Shown: positions 45,003 to 58,112 of the stretch, piece after piece
How the letters are laid out: every line of letters starts with the position of its first letter
Position numbering within the stretch: position 1 is the first letter of the stretch
Assembly (NCBI GenBank): GCA_950295325.1
Contig: OX485806.1
Coordinates: forward strand, 49,037,169-49,101,168
Reading direction: 5' to 3'
Length of the DNA stretch: 64,000 nt
Source of the DNA: Polytrichum commune
Taxonomy: Eukaryota; Streptophyta; Polytrichopsida; Polytrichales; Polytrichaceae
The notes under the pieces: model-generated
Database searches by the model: none
Told to the model about the DNA's origin: nothing
What the model saw: the letters and a program-made list of their open reading frames with translations, nothing else
Made by a program: the position numbers and the translations under genes

Positions 45003-48000
45003 TTTTCCATGAACCTTACCAATATATTTTTATACATTTTTGCAACTTATACTTGTTTCCTATCTAGAATCTACATGCATCTATTGTCAAGCATCGCATT
45101 TTATAGGTTATGTTGTTGGCCCATCATTTGGTATGTAATGTAACAACCATGGCCTATCAATCTCCCATGAAGCCTTTAAAATTCTTCTATACCTTTGTTA
45201 ATTGAGACTGACATGAGCATGTTCCATAATTATATTATTCCCAACTCCACATGATTGCATTTCACTTTTACTATCCATGTTATGAAAAAAAAATTCAGAT
45301 TGCTCAAGCCCTGGAGTTTTTTGACATGATTAAACTGAATGTTGAGATGAAACTCTTCTATTACACATCTCATTCTAATTAAGTTGATGAGCTCTTTCGC
45401 GGTTGTTGTTACTTCTAGAAGCCATATGTTATGTTTGCAAAATAATTCAATTTTAGTCATTTAATAAACATATAAAACAAACATAGTGATCTACATAGAA
45501 TTGACATGTCCGACCTTTACTTGATATAATTCTCATACCTAATGAACAATAAATTCAGTTCACCTCTATAAAATGAAAAGTATATTATTAGCATACAAGA
45601 AGAGTTCACTCCGTTTCTTCAATTAATATGGGAAGTAGGTTCAAAATGATACATACAAATCTACTGCCAACAATGACAACATGAGGAAAAAATGAGCACA
45701 TCACTCAAAGATTCATGATGTCATTCACTTCAAATATAAATATTCTATTTACATACATACATATACAAACATATGTATGCTTCTTAAAAACAAAGTATAG
45801 ACAAAAATACATTGAACCCAATTTTCAGTCTTTCACCACTTCATATCAATAAATAGGATAAGCCATACACAATTGGGTTTTACTTGAGTAACAAGTGCAT
45901 ATAAACTATGATTTGAGTTGATGATTTTCAAGTTGTTCACTGGTCTAGTAACGCCTTTCCGCTCTTAATTAAGGTCTCCTACATAACCATTTTGATGTGT
46001 TGGTAGGGATTAGTGGATCTTGCAAAGCATTTGCATTTGGTTTTTTTTTTTAAGTGCGTGGGTTCAAGAACGGAAAAGTGAAAGTTCCTCTCCTCTTGAC
46101 GTTAGAATTCAATTGTTCCACATCAATCAAAATATAGTATCAAAAACCAAATATGATGAGTCACGAGTCTAGCCTTCCATGTATACCCTTGGTGAAGTAA
46201 TTTTAGACATGAGAGGTTAGAGTTACTACAATTTCCCACATAAGTAAAACTAGTCAAGGTATGTTAAGGTTAAACCAAGCATTGTTGTGTGCACACTAAC
46301 TTCCAACTCCCGGCATAGATAATTATGGCTTGTGCATCGGATTGGGAAGTATCTCATCTGGTTAAGCAATTCACATGAATGAATCAATCATGCATATAGG
46401 CGTTTCAAATTTCGGAACCATCACCACCATCGTTGGAATAACTTAAAGATGCAAAGGGTATAGAACATCGCAAAGTGAAGATTTGTTTTTCTTTCAAGTG
46501 ATTACTACATATATAGACCCGCCCATTTGGGTTAACAAAGTGAACCTTTTAATGGTGGTCTATTTTGAGCACGTTCTCCAATCTCATCCGTAACACATGA
46601 TGATGTTTTTCTGGTGTCCACCCTCAACTAACTTACAATTAGTGACCTTACCATACAAAACTCAAATAATTTTATTTAATAAAAAAGACCACACCACACC
46701 CACTTAACCTTCAATCACAAGGTTCCAGAGACGAAACTTGGGAAACTTAATAAGAGATGGAGCTGGAAACCCCAGTGGGTGCCAAAGTTTTCAAGTTCAG
46801 GTTTCAATTAGGCCACTGAGAAGGTGTCAAGAAGGATCATTACGTAGTTTCCCAGGAAGTTGTTCACAATGACCTTCAAACCAGGACCAATGCTCCATGT
46901 GCTAGCTAGGAATTCACTTACAGAGACTCAATTACCAGGCAAATAGAAAGAAAAGCATCATCTTGTGTCAATAATGATGAGCCTACTTGGAGCATGTTTT
47001 GCGGTTGAGGCATCTGTTGGCATCATGATAAGCTAGGCTTCTATCAATGTGATGAAACACAACAATTTGTGCCAAAAGAGAATCTTGAAGAGTGGGGTAT
47101 CCCTAATATTTGCAAGTCATACAAAGGATTATTACAAGAATAAGGTTGTACTTAAGTATGTAAGTGAGTGTAGGAAGTTCTCCTATTGTTATGGGTTATG
47201 TTTTCCAGATACTTAAGCTGCAGTTTATAGCACTTAAATTGCCTAGTAATACGTGTCATTTCAATTTCTAGCGTGTCAATTGACGTGTGTTTTTTTCTTC
47301 ACAAGTCACAGTATGTGTCAACTTCTAAATTGTGCGTGTCAATTGACGTGCAATTTTTTTTTGTGCAAGTTTTTGCGTGTCAAAAGTTAAAAACTTGCAA
47401 AAACTTTGTCAAAAATATAGCTTGCCTCCGACTCGAGGTCCATCAGCGACACTTTTAACAGTGGAGATAATTAAATCCCTCACCATCCGATCGATGAGAA
47501 TATAAATCTTTATCTTGCTCCAAGAAGAGTATACTTATCCATTTCCCAATAATATTCTATGTGATTTATATATTCCATTCCATCATAACGAAATAGTATT
47601 CCAAAGGCTGGCCACATATCTCTCTAAGAGTCTAAGGTACCACACAATTATCCACCCCATACAAAATGTTGATTTACTCCATCAATAGGTTGAAATGTCA
47701 AATAATATATTTTAAATTCTTTTTCTTCAAATACCTCCTCAGTAGATTAATATATGAAGTTTTGTAGGTGATGCAATAGATATAATCTTTATTGATATTG
47801 TGGTAGGAGAGTCTCACTTCATGCCTTTATAGCAATAAATCTACATTACAATGGTCAACTGACTATATATGTTCCTCATAATTTTTTTCTTTTCGAATCA
47901 AAGAAATATTGATTGGAGACAACCACATTGATTGTACTTAAAAAGGTACGATGTAGTCAATGACAATACCGGATGGTCAAACATAATCAATGCTATGGAA

Positions 48001-51000
48001 TACTACTCCAGACACAATACAAGAGCAATAGCTTTTTGTCCATTTAAAAAAAAAATCAAGTACATTGGCAAATATATAACATATACTGTTTGGGTTTCAA
48101 ATTTTTAATTTATAGCCCATGATTGTCCAAAATAATCAAAATTTCAAATGCTATTAAACTCCAAGTTGGAGACCATAATCCTCACATTATCGGCATCCTT
48201 GGTGGATGCAAGGGAGATAAACGATCTGCAATCTAAGCGCTTCACATATTCTCTTGCCTTGCTCAAAACAATAAGACAAAATTGGTATAATTGTTTGTCG
48301 TTATTCTATCATGATTCACAGTTCATGGTTGGATTGACTACCATTGACACGAATTTTGATATCACAATAATTTGAATCATATTTAAAACATAGTAATAGG
48401 ACTATTACCCTCATAAACAAACAACACCCATATAATCTTGATGTCTTAGGGCATCTTTTTGAAAGAAGATCATCATCTACATTTCCATGTTTGTTTTTTT
48501 ATGTGTTGGACATTTTTGCCTCGATAACATTTTTACAAAATTGGTTTATTCTTTCTTTACGCAAAATACCTTTAATGGAATGGTGTAATCCACAATGGCA
48601 GCCACCTATACCAGTATGTTGTGCAACCAAGAAAAGGCAACTCATAGGTCACCCCCACCCAAAAATGTGAACCCAACCCACATATCCGGCTACCAAAAGA
48701 CTACCAAAATAGTGGTGGTCAACCAGAAGGGTTGACATCGCAAATAAAACAAGAAAAACTAGCTCAAACTGGAAATGGGTTAGAATCACCCACATTCAAG
48801 TGAAAACGGCGGTAGACATGGATGATACCAACACCGTTGAACATGGTTCATCTAAACACAATTTTCTCTAGTGCTAGTCAGCATGTTGACCAACAAAGGC
48901 ACCCATTGATCAAGCGTTTGTTAACCCAACTTGCATGATGCAATAATTTGTGAAATTTTGATGGGAAGGTATTTTGTGAATACAACCGGCGGCAACAAAT
49001 ACTTATATGAATATGAAAGTTTATAGCGTGCATTTCACATGGTGGACTCCGTTTGACATGGTGGATTCCATTTGTGATGGCACAACATATGGTATAACAC
49101 TATGAGTTGCTTATAATTTTGTTTGTCATGGGGAGAGTGGTTTGTTTAACTACACCAAAAAGCTAGCAAATTTCAACACAATTGAGGTGAAATGAAATGT
49201 GGGGATTGAAAGAATTTAGGACCATTGTCAGGTCCAAGCGAGCCTTATTGAGTGTTCAATGAATTCACTACTACATGAAACACCATCTCTTTTATATGTA
49301 CGACGACCGAGTCCTTACTGTGATATGCCAAACTATCTACTGATATTCTTGGGCATTCCACTACCAGTTCCGTTGGTTCTACAATAATGATGTCATTGTA
49401 CCAATATTCTTAGTTCTTTCTTACCTCTCACTATTCTCTCCAACTATTACATGGAAACTGGCTTCAACGTTAAAACCATATACCTTCCAGAAAATTTTAA
49501 TTTTTAGCTGCGTATTTAATTTGCAAAATGTTTTCCTATTGGTCCCAACTGCAAATTACAAGCCCTTTTCTACCATATTACTTATATCATACGTACTGGT
49601 TCAACATATACTTATAATTCCCTTGACTTATTTCAAATTGGTACTATTTTAGATTCATTCCATGGGGTGGCTTCTTAACCACTCACAATAATTGTGCCAT
49701 ATGTCTTCAATGCATTGGCACGCCAAGCGCATTTTTCGAGGTTCCTTGGTGGACATGCCCACAACGCTGTACACTGTCTTTTTCTATCCCCGCGACTCGG
49801 TTTTTCTATCCCCGCGACTCGGTTTTTCTTTCTCTTGTGAATGGACTGGACTTGTTCCATGCAACCTTATAGGTTTCCCGACCTTGTGCTATAGCCACCA
49901 CACAATGTAGCTTAGGAGCAAGCATGAACAAGACCAACAAGAAGAGGATCAGGAGGACAACTGGAAACAAGAGCTGTTGAAGACCACAACGAGCACCAAG
50001 GAGAAGACAATGAAGAAACGGCCACGAAGGAGACAAAGTTCCCCCAAAAGGAATGCAGGGGAACAAAGGTAGTGTTGGGGAACCATCAAGTACAAAACCC
50101 CACTCTTCGGGGATGAACAAAGACCCCCGGTCTTCAAGCACAAACCAAGACCCTGAGGCTTTGGACTTTTTGAAGACCCCTTGATTTTAAAAGATAGTCA
50201 GTAGAAACTATTTAAACTGACACATATTTGTTGAAAAAAATATTAAAAAAATAATTAGATTTCAATATCCAAATAATAGATACACCAACACTAAAAATAG
50301 TCCAATCGTACATATTGTCCTATATTAAAATATCCCAAAGATCACGGAATAATTAGGTAATTTTTTTAAATTTCACATACTATATAAATAGGGAACTTAG
50401 AGATCCTTTTGCACGCCATTTGGCCCTCGATCAATTTATATGAAGTGTCAAAATGAGGCAATATGAGACTTGAGGCAATTTGTAACTTGAAAACAACTCA
50501 TGAAGCATTTTTAAATCTTAAAAGTGCCTTTGAGACTTAAGGCAATTTGTGAAGCACTTTGAAAATTGAGATACTTTGAAACCATAAAGCATGTTGAGGC
50601 TTAAAGGCACTTCAACACTTGAAGATAAATTAGGATTTAAAGCAAGATCAAAATTTGAGACAACTTGGAAACTCAAGAAATAAAACAAAAAAAGAAACTG
50701 AATTGTTACATACATCATGTACTTGTGAAAGATAATCAATTTTGTAAGACAATTGAAACATAAAAGGAAAGTTGATCAACTGGATCAATTAAAATCAAGA
50801 AAACTTACAAAGAATTGATCAACCAGATCAAGAAAATCAAGAGAATATCCTTGACCAAACATATAACTCAATTTTTTTAAATCCAAAGCTTGGATGTTCA
50901 AAACTTGAGTAACTCCATCGAAATTGCTTGAGATCAGTAATCATGAGGCTCATTTATCTTAATTAGTTACCAAGGTATGTGACACATTTACATAATGATT

Positions 51001-53764
51001 TGAGGAGATGAGGTGAGATCATTTAACCCAAATCTAAAGACATACAAGGTTTGCTTGGTGTGAGTAGAGATCACCATTTGAAAGAAGGCCTAAAAGTTAA
51101 TTTTGTGAAGGCGGCCAAGTACGCGAGATCGCTCGTCGCCTCACGCTTGAATTTTTACCTAAGATTTCACTTCATAAATGACAATATACCAATCAAGTAT
51201 GATTTAGATATCGATAAACATACCCTCAATCATGAATGACAAATTTATGAAGAGAATTTAGGAATTGTGAGTAAATGAATCTGGAATGAGAAGTAAAATA
51301 ATTAGGCATTTGACTTCACACATACAAATTAGGATTTAGTCATAAACACTCATATTAAATATTATATAAAATAAAAGGTATTGAGAAATATTAAAAAAAA
51401 TTACTCTAGAAGACGCTTAACCTTGACATTAGAATTTCAAGGAAACATAACTTTGTAAAACTTGAGCACATATCTTCATAAGGATTTTAAGATTGTTTCT
51501 AAAGGATAGAATTTGAAACCACATTAAATTTCTACAAATTAAGTTATAAGACATATATACATGTGATCCTGGAAATAGTTTAAAGGAGCTCATAGTATAC
51601 TTGGAATAAATGATCAACAAAATCACGTTTAAAGATATTAATACATCAAAGTTTTAGACCACACCTAACCTCTAAAGCTATAAGATTTGTGTTCACCAGT
51701 CAATAGCAAGTTACATCAGCTAAGGCTAAGGAAGTCTAGTGATTGAAAGGTCACCTAAACATTTTGGCGACCATGTTGGGGATCACCACACAAACGTTAT
51801 AACGAAGGAAGATTATAGTTGGTTGTTTCTAATGTTTGTTTATCATAAGGATTTCAGATGACATGACACAAATTAAGAAAGTGCACACTACTATTTTGGA
51901 AGAAAAGATAAGTTTTAAGCTTTGAGTTCTTTATTATTGCAAGTCCTACTTTTGAAAAAAATTCTTAAAATAAATATATATGGCTATGGATATGGATATC
52001 AATGCTCCAAAATTTTATAATTAGGATATCATCCCATCAAAATATTTGAATTTCAATATTACATAATTGAAGGGTCTTCAAAATGTAGGCCAAAAAAATA
52101 CACTTCCTTTGAAATATGTTAAATTTTGCAGCCTTATGTATAGGCGTTCGAGTTGTACAATCTTGAGTTCCACATGTCCAAGCATTTCAGTTGCCCAATT
52201 GATCTTATCCCCAAATTATTAACTTTAAAATTTCATGTCCACAAAATCTTCAAGTTTCCAAGTCCGGTAAGGAAAATTCAAGTAGTTGAGATCCCAAGCC
52301 TTTCATTGAGTTTCGAGTATTTGGGCTCTTCATGTTTCTTTATTTTCTTCAAGCCTTGTAAGTGTTATGAGTGCTTTAAATTTTTTTAAGAAACTCAAGT
52401 AACCAAGTTCTTCTAATTTCAAAAATATAAAGTAATAAAGTTGTTCAATTTCTTCATAAGTCTCAAGTAATAAGTCCTTCCATTTCTTCCAAAATCTCAA
52501 ATAACCAAGTTGTTCACGTAGGATGAATCTCAAATGAAATCATGAGGTAAAAAAGTAAGCATTTTGAATAAAAATAATCATTTATGCTAAGCTCTCCAGG
52601 TGAAAGTAATCCTTTATGCTTAGATCTCCGAGTACAAATGATCATTGTTTGCGGAGGCGTTTTAGAATAAAAAAGACACTCATATGTGATGCGTGTGGCC
52701 AAATGAAGTGAGTTAGGGCCCCAAAGTTCCCCGCTTTATATAATCCTCAAATCTCAATTTATTATAATTTTCTATATTTATTAAATATAATTATAGTATA
52801 TATATATATTATAATTTTAATATATGCAATTTACCTTTTCAAGATTAAAGGATAACTGTCTCCTAATATTTAGAATCCATTGACATTAGACAATTGAGCA
52901 GTCCTCTAATTAAATCTCAAGTCTAGGACTTCTTTGAAATCTTTAGGTCTCTAAATCTAAGTCTTTGATCTTCAAGTGTTTTCTAAGTCTAAAGAGGTCT
53001 TCATGGCTTCCAAATTAGGGAATTCTTTGCGGCTTCAAGTATGGGGGTCTTCGTAGTTTCAAGTCCCCTGGTTTTTGAGGCTTTAAGTTTCGTTACTTGG
53101 CAACCTCCCCCCATCAGTGTTCCCATGGTTTCCTTTACGTTCCCGAGCCCATTCCCAGCTTTCTTCCTTGGGCCCTTCAAATCCCCAAGGTTGTTTCCAT
53201 GGGAACTTTGTTTTTTTTTTCCTTCTCCATTTGATTTTGCTCCAAGTTCTTTGTGACTCCTCTAAGCTCCTTCGCTTTGTGCTTCTCCAATTTTCCTACG
53301 ATAGTCCTTACCTCCCTTGTGTTGGTCTTAGCCACATGTTTTGGTATCTCAACACATTTTTAAATCAACAAGGCCAATTAACTAAAACAACAAATGGCAT
53401 GAGGGATGTCATCCAAATTTTTGCCAGAATCGTTAATATTTCAATTTGAATGATTAGTGAGTTAAAATCTTGTATATGAATGTTGATGTATTAGTGAACA
53501 AACCCTGAAATTATTAATTATTAAATCAAAAGAGGGTTAATAAATATTAAAGTAAACATTCTAACTATTGGCAAGGTTTAGTAAAGGGGTCATAGACATG
53601 TGAATAATGTGAGGAAATGGTTGGAATTAGGCTATGGACATATGCTACTTTGGATGTTGAGCTTCTGCTCCCCTCACCCTTACATGTTTTTGTAGATCAT
53701 TAGTTGTCAAAGCATAGTACAAAAAAACTCAAGAAGCCTATGAACAAAAAAATCCCTCTTGAGA
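45003..53764. other. long AT-rich region without recognisable genes
   Basis: Scanning the open frames shows only short, low-complexity peptides. Minor structures are a pair of CGTGTCAATTGACGTG motifs near 47270-47350, an exact 22-bp tandem duplication at 49779-49822, a degenerate stretch of TTGAGGCAATTTG-like phrases at 50450-50660, and AAGTAACCAAGT-like phrases at 52390-52520. The frames at 49675-50141 and 53041-53449 are not supported as genes. Confidence 0.4.
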
Positions 53765-54370
53765 AGAGAGTGGATTGTTTTTGGTAATATACTTTTGTTT
53801 AAGTACCACTATCCAAAAGCAAGTGTAGGGTGTGAAGCCCTTGTCATTGTGAAGTTATCTTGTATACTTATCATTTGAGTGTGTCCATTTCCATAAAGAC
53901 CTTTGCGGAAATCAAATTACCTACACTCTTGGAAAGAGAGTGGAATCATTGAGTGAATATTTTGAATGACACCATTGTCTATCATTAAGTTAGTTTTAGG
54001 GTGAGAAACCCTTTGTTGATATTGAGAGTTCCTAGATAAACAATGAATTTGTCTCATAATCTTGTATGTTGGGCCATAATCTAAAGTCAAAAGAGAGACA
54101 TGGAGAAAGTGGACCCCTTTTGATATTCAAATTTGTCGCATTACATAGTCTTTTGGACACCCTCATTTTTGTGTGATATTTTGTTATAATTGAACGAATG
54201 GTTGTGCTAAATTGCTTTGTCTAATTGTGGAATCAATTGTCTTATAGAGAGTTGATTAAGGAAGTGGAATGATTGATGAATACAATTGTCTAAATAGTTT
54301 TCAGGGTATGAAGCTCTTATTGAGTTGGAGAATATTTAGATAGAGGCTGACTCTATTGCATAAGCTCACA
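53765..54370. repeat. degenerate tandem repeat
   Basis: A unit of the form GAGTGGAAT-CATTG ... TTAGGGTGAGAAACCCTT ... recurs at about 53770, 53937, 54110 and 54262, with AGGGTGTGAAGCCCTTGTCA (53826), AGGGTGAGAAACCCTTTGTT (53998) and AGGGTATGAAGCTCTTATTG (54303) as the best-kept parts. Spacing is irregular (about 165-305 bp). Non-coding. Confidence 0.45.
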
Positions 54371-54769
54371 AGATGACCATAATCTAAATTCAGAGTTCAG
54401 TGCGAAGCTTCCTATTTTATGTAAGACTATTAACCTTGAGTAATAAAATGATGGTGGCCATTTGCTTAGCAAGATTGGACAATCCATTGTATTGTTCTTT
54501 GAAATGAGAGTGGTTTGAGAAGTTTGAGCTTTACAAATTTTTTATGAGTTACCAGGGAGGTTCATCAAGGAGGGCAACGACCATGATTGATACAAGTCCA
54601 TCGTCCTTTGGAGACAAAGAGGCTAGAACTAGGGCGTGTGGTGAGACCATGGACAAGTGAAAAATTACAATACCTTTACTTTATTGTCCATCGGCCCCCC
54701 TTAGAATTCAAGCTATACGACAAAAATTAAAAAGGATTGCCATGTGTATCGTCTATCCAGTTTTTTAAT
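54371..54769. other. no gene recognised
   Basis: AT-rich spacer between the degenerate tandem repeat and the gypsy remnant. Confidence 0.4.
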
Positions 54770-55486
54770 TTTGATCTTGAAGCACTATGAGTGTTTATGA
54801 CCTGGTCTAGGGCATTGTCAATATAAAAAAGAGGCTATGGATCTTTCTTTGTGGCTGCATTTAGGTATCAAAAGTTGATACATATTTGCTATTTCCAATG
54901 TTTCTTTGGCTTGACTATTGTGACAACTATGCGGTTTCCTCGATAGGTTTTATGAATCCAGCCGCTAATAGCTTGTTCAAATTTTGCCTCACAATGGCAG
55001 TGTAGTTTGGATTCATTTGATAATGAGTTTGGTGAGCCGGTTGCATCAAGGTGTCTAAATTGATTTTGTACTCCACAATATGTGAATCCTTTGTAGCTTC
55101 TGGTAGGTCCATGCAAAAATATTCTTAAATTCCTTGAGCAGAGACTCTCCTTCCTAAACATACTTGGGTTTTAACACTCCATGTAGCTTAACACATTTGG
55201 GTTCCTCTTTTGTCCCCAAATTGATCTGCCAAATTTGCTCAGCATCTAGAACCATGCATCCTGCAATCTTCATGTCTTTGACCTGTTCCTAAGCTGGGGT
55301 AGGATTGACATCAATATCTCCAACCACAATTTTTGAAAAAAACTCTGGATAGTTTATTGTAATCGAGGGAGGATCCAGTATGGGAGGTAAGGTAGCGGTG
55401 CCTATTGGAAACTATTGTGGCTATGTCACAAGCAAGGTATCTTCTAGCTCATCAGTGACGCCTTCTTGGAAGGCATAGCAAACTAA
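54770..55486 (-). pseudogene. gypsy reverse transcriptase N-terminal part, broken
   Basis: Minus-strand sequence reading CYAFQEGVTDELEDTLLVT, then PPILDPPSITINYPEFFSKI, the RT lead-in IVEYKINLDTLMQPAH, LLAAGFIKPIEE and finally LNAATKKDP. Several stops interrupt it, and nothing recognisable of the palm or RNase H remains to its left. Confidence 0.75.
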
Positions 55487-58088
55487 GGGGGTGCTGGGCC
55501 GGGAGCGGGTTAGGGAACGGCATAACCGGGAGCAAAGGGCCGGGTAGGGATTCCGGCCACGCCAGCAGGGAGGCCTGTGCCGGGGGCCACAGTCGCCGGG
55601 CCTGTGCCGGAAAGACACAAACTTCATCCATAGTTTTATGTTCCCCCCCCCCCCCCGCGAAGGGGTCCGAGTCCTCCCGCGCACAGAGTGCTCTGTGCCA
55701 TCGCACGCTCGGAGGGTTGTGCGGCCTCCTGTACACTCTATCGAAATCGTGGCAACAACTACGGGAGATGGAGCAAGGGGCGGCAATCGACAGCGAGCTC
55801 CGCGGCCTGCATTTCGGGTGCAGAATTCCTCCATCTGTCCCCGCGCTTGTGCGCGGGCTAGACTTTCTTTCCCCCTGTATGTCGTCTTCTTCTGTTGTTA
55901 ACGCTCCGCCGTGGTCGCCTGCTGCGCCTCCGCCAGAGCACATCTCCGCCTCTCCCCTCCATCGGCCAATTCTGTCTCCGAAATTTCCATTCTGCTCGCA
56001 CAATGCAAGCGGCTCTGTGGTCATTTTTCGAGAGGCCTTGGCGCATTGTCTGCGCAGGGTTTAGGGTGTGGTGCACCGAATGGAGACTGTTCAACCCTTC
56101 CAGCCTTCTTGCAGTCGGGGTCGGGATATCTGCAACCCAGCAATGAATTTCCTGGTTATCGGCATGAATCCCTGCCTCTCTGTTTTCGTTGACCTCCAGT
56201 TCGGGCATGTGTGTTGTGATTGCCAGCACCTCCCATCTGCACATTGGGGTCCTGAATTCCTACACCTGTGCTGTGCCAGTGTCAATTTAGGAATGCACAT
56301 CCCTGTGGAATCTGGCATTCGGTTCTCACATCGCGAATGGTTGTGCTCGCAGGGCGGAGGACTATTGGCGCGGGTACAAACTTTTTTGCTTTGCTTATTA
56401 TTCGCATTCTCTGGAGCACGTTCGGGAGTTCCAGGAGTCCAAACTCGGTGCGTGTGCTTCCTCTCTCCCCTGTTCTTCCAGTTTTCTTCCTGTAAACTGC
56501 AGCTTTGCTTCGAAGTTGTTTATGGGTTGTTGATGGCTCCGCATTGGTTTTCGTCGTGCAGGACAACTTGTATGGGCCCGTCATGCCGGCCGCCCTTGCC
56601 CCTCTGCACATGCCATCCGGGTCACTTGTATGCAACTTCTCCCCCTCCTGGAGATGTATTGCAGGTGGGAGTTGGAAGAAGACTGCAGCAATCTCGAAGC
56701 CTTCTTGCTCCGCTTCGACTCTGAGGCCGAGCTCGAGTCGTATGAGCTCGGTCGTGCTCTTCTGCACATGGTTCGGGACGATGGTGGCGGGTTGCCACCG
56801 TTGCCGCCACGAGTACATCGCCAAGAGCCGCATGAGGTCGTCGAAGACCCCTTCTATGCTGTGTGCGAGCAGCTGGCCGCAGTTGACTCTGCGTTTCGCA
56901 ATCTCCAGCCACAGGTGCTTGCAGTTGTGGGTTACATTGGACAATTCATAGTTGTCGGGAACATTGAGTCCGCCTTCGGGCGCTGTTGTTGTTCGTGTCC
57001 GCCCTGCAGTTGCGCACCGCTTGCGGTGCGCCCATTTTGCTGCAGTTTGTTAATACAAACCTCCTTGCGGTGGCTTTCCTGCGAGCCACCTACCATCATC
57101 CTCCACATTTCGCCTGTTTTGCCAGCTTACGCTTGCCTTCGGAAATACTCCTGACTGTGTTTGCTTTGCAATTTGCCGCTATCTTCCTTTGTTGTCCCCT
57201 GCATGCACTAGTGTTTGCTTTGGCTTGTGGCATTTCGGTGCCCTGCACAGTTGATCGGACTCGGTTTGTGTGATGGTTAGCGGAATAGTTGGTTACGAGC
57301 TTGCTGCTGCCTCCATTTGTCGTTGGCATTGTGTGTGCGATTGTCTGTGCGTTCGTTGACAGATTGTCTGTGCATTACCGTCCCATCCTGCTTTCAATGT
57401 CAATCCAGCCACTACCTCACATTGCAAGGCATTGGCTCGTGTTGTTTTGCAACATATGTTGTTCATATTGTTATTATTTTGTGTGTGGGCTTCGCGGTCT
57501 GGCCCTCTTTGTTGGAGACCAGAGACAAAATTATTGTGTTCGCCGGAGTCTGTGTGTTTGCGGTTCAATTTCACCGAGCTCTTCAAAAAGTTTGCCAGCC
57601 CTGCTCCGCATTTTGAGTGTCATTCATTTTGCTTTCGCGAATGCGCACATCACTTCGATGTCCACAACCACAATGCTCGACCATATCCCCATTCATTTTG
57701 GACACCAGACAAAATTGCCTTCAAACAAATTCATCAACACTGTGCATACACACTGGCTCTTCAATGCAAGCATGTTCCAACATTTGGTCATAAATACCCA
57801 GGTGCAGTACATGGCGCGCTGCATGCTTGATGCATGAACGACACTACTATCAATGTTGCCACTCAACTGCGAGTGGCAGCCATGAGGCAGCCGCATTACT
57901 AGTTCCCAGTTATGACCACCGCCTATGCTGGTGCTTGCACTATGTTTGTAGCGTCCTAGAACTAAAATGTTGTTGCCGCTGGTGCAATTGCCATTGTTTG
58001 GAGAATGTATTCGACATGGCTGCGCCATGGACTAGATAGGCCTCCTCACAAACTTGTGTGTGCCTGAAGGTCCGAAAAACAGCGGGTC
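55487..58088. other. left arm of Harbinger element, no confirmed gene
   Basis: 2.6 kb of GC-rich sequence with many overlapping open frames on both strands (for example 55452-56024 minus, 56068-56724 plus, 56282-56944 minus, 56630-57154 plus, 57289-57837 plus). None shows a domain I recognise, and overlapping frames on both strands suggest composition rather than genes. A perfect 9-bp-stem hairpin GCGCACCGC-TT-GCGGTGCGC is at 57012-57031. It may be 5' untranslated or regulatory DNA of the transposase gene, or captured host sequence. Confidence 0.35.
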
Positions 58089-58112
58089 GTGGCCCAGCTC
58101 AGTCCGACCCCG

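Noticed and set aside
55452..56024. 190-codon minus-strand open frame inside the Harbinger left arm
   Set aside because: It crosses the element boundary at 55487 into gypsy sequence, so it is not an old gene, and it overlaps other frames on both strands.
56068..57154. Several 150-220-codon open frames on both strands as captured host genes
   Set aside because: Frames overlap in all phases with no domain or splice signals I can defend; composition explains them. Left as a question in the findings.
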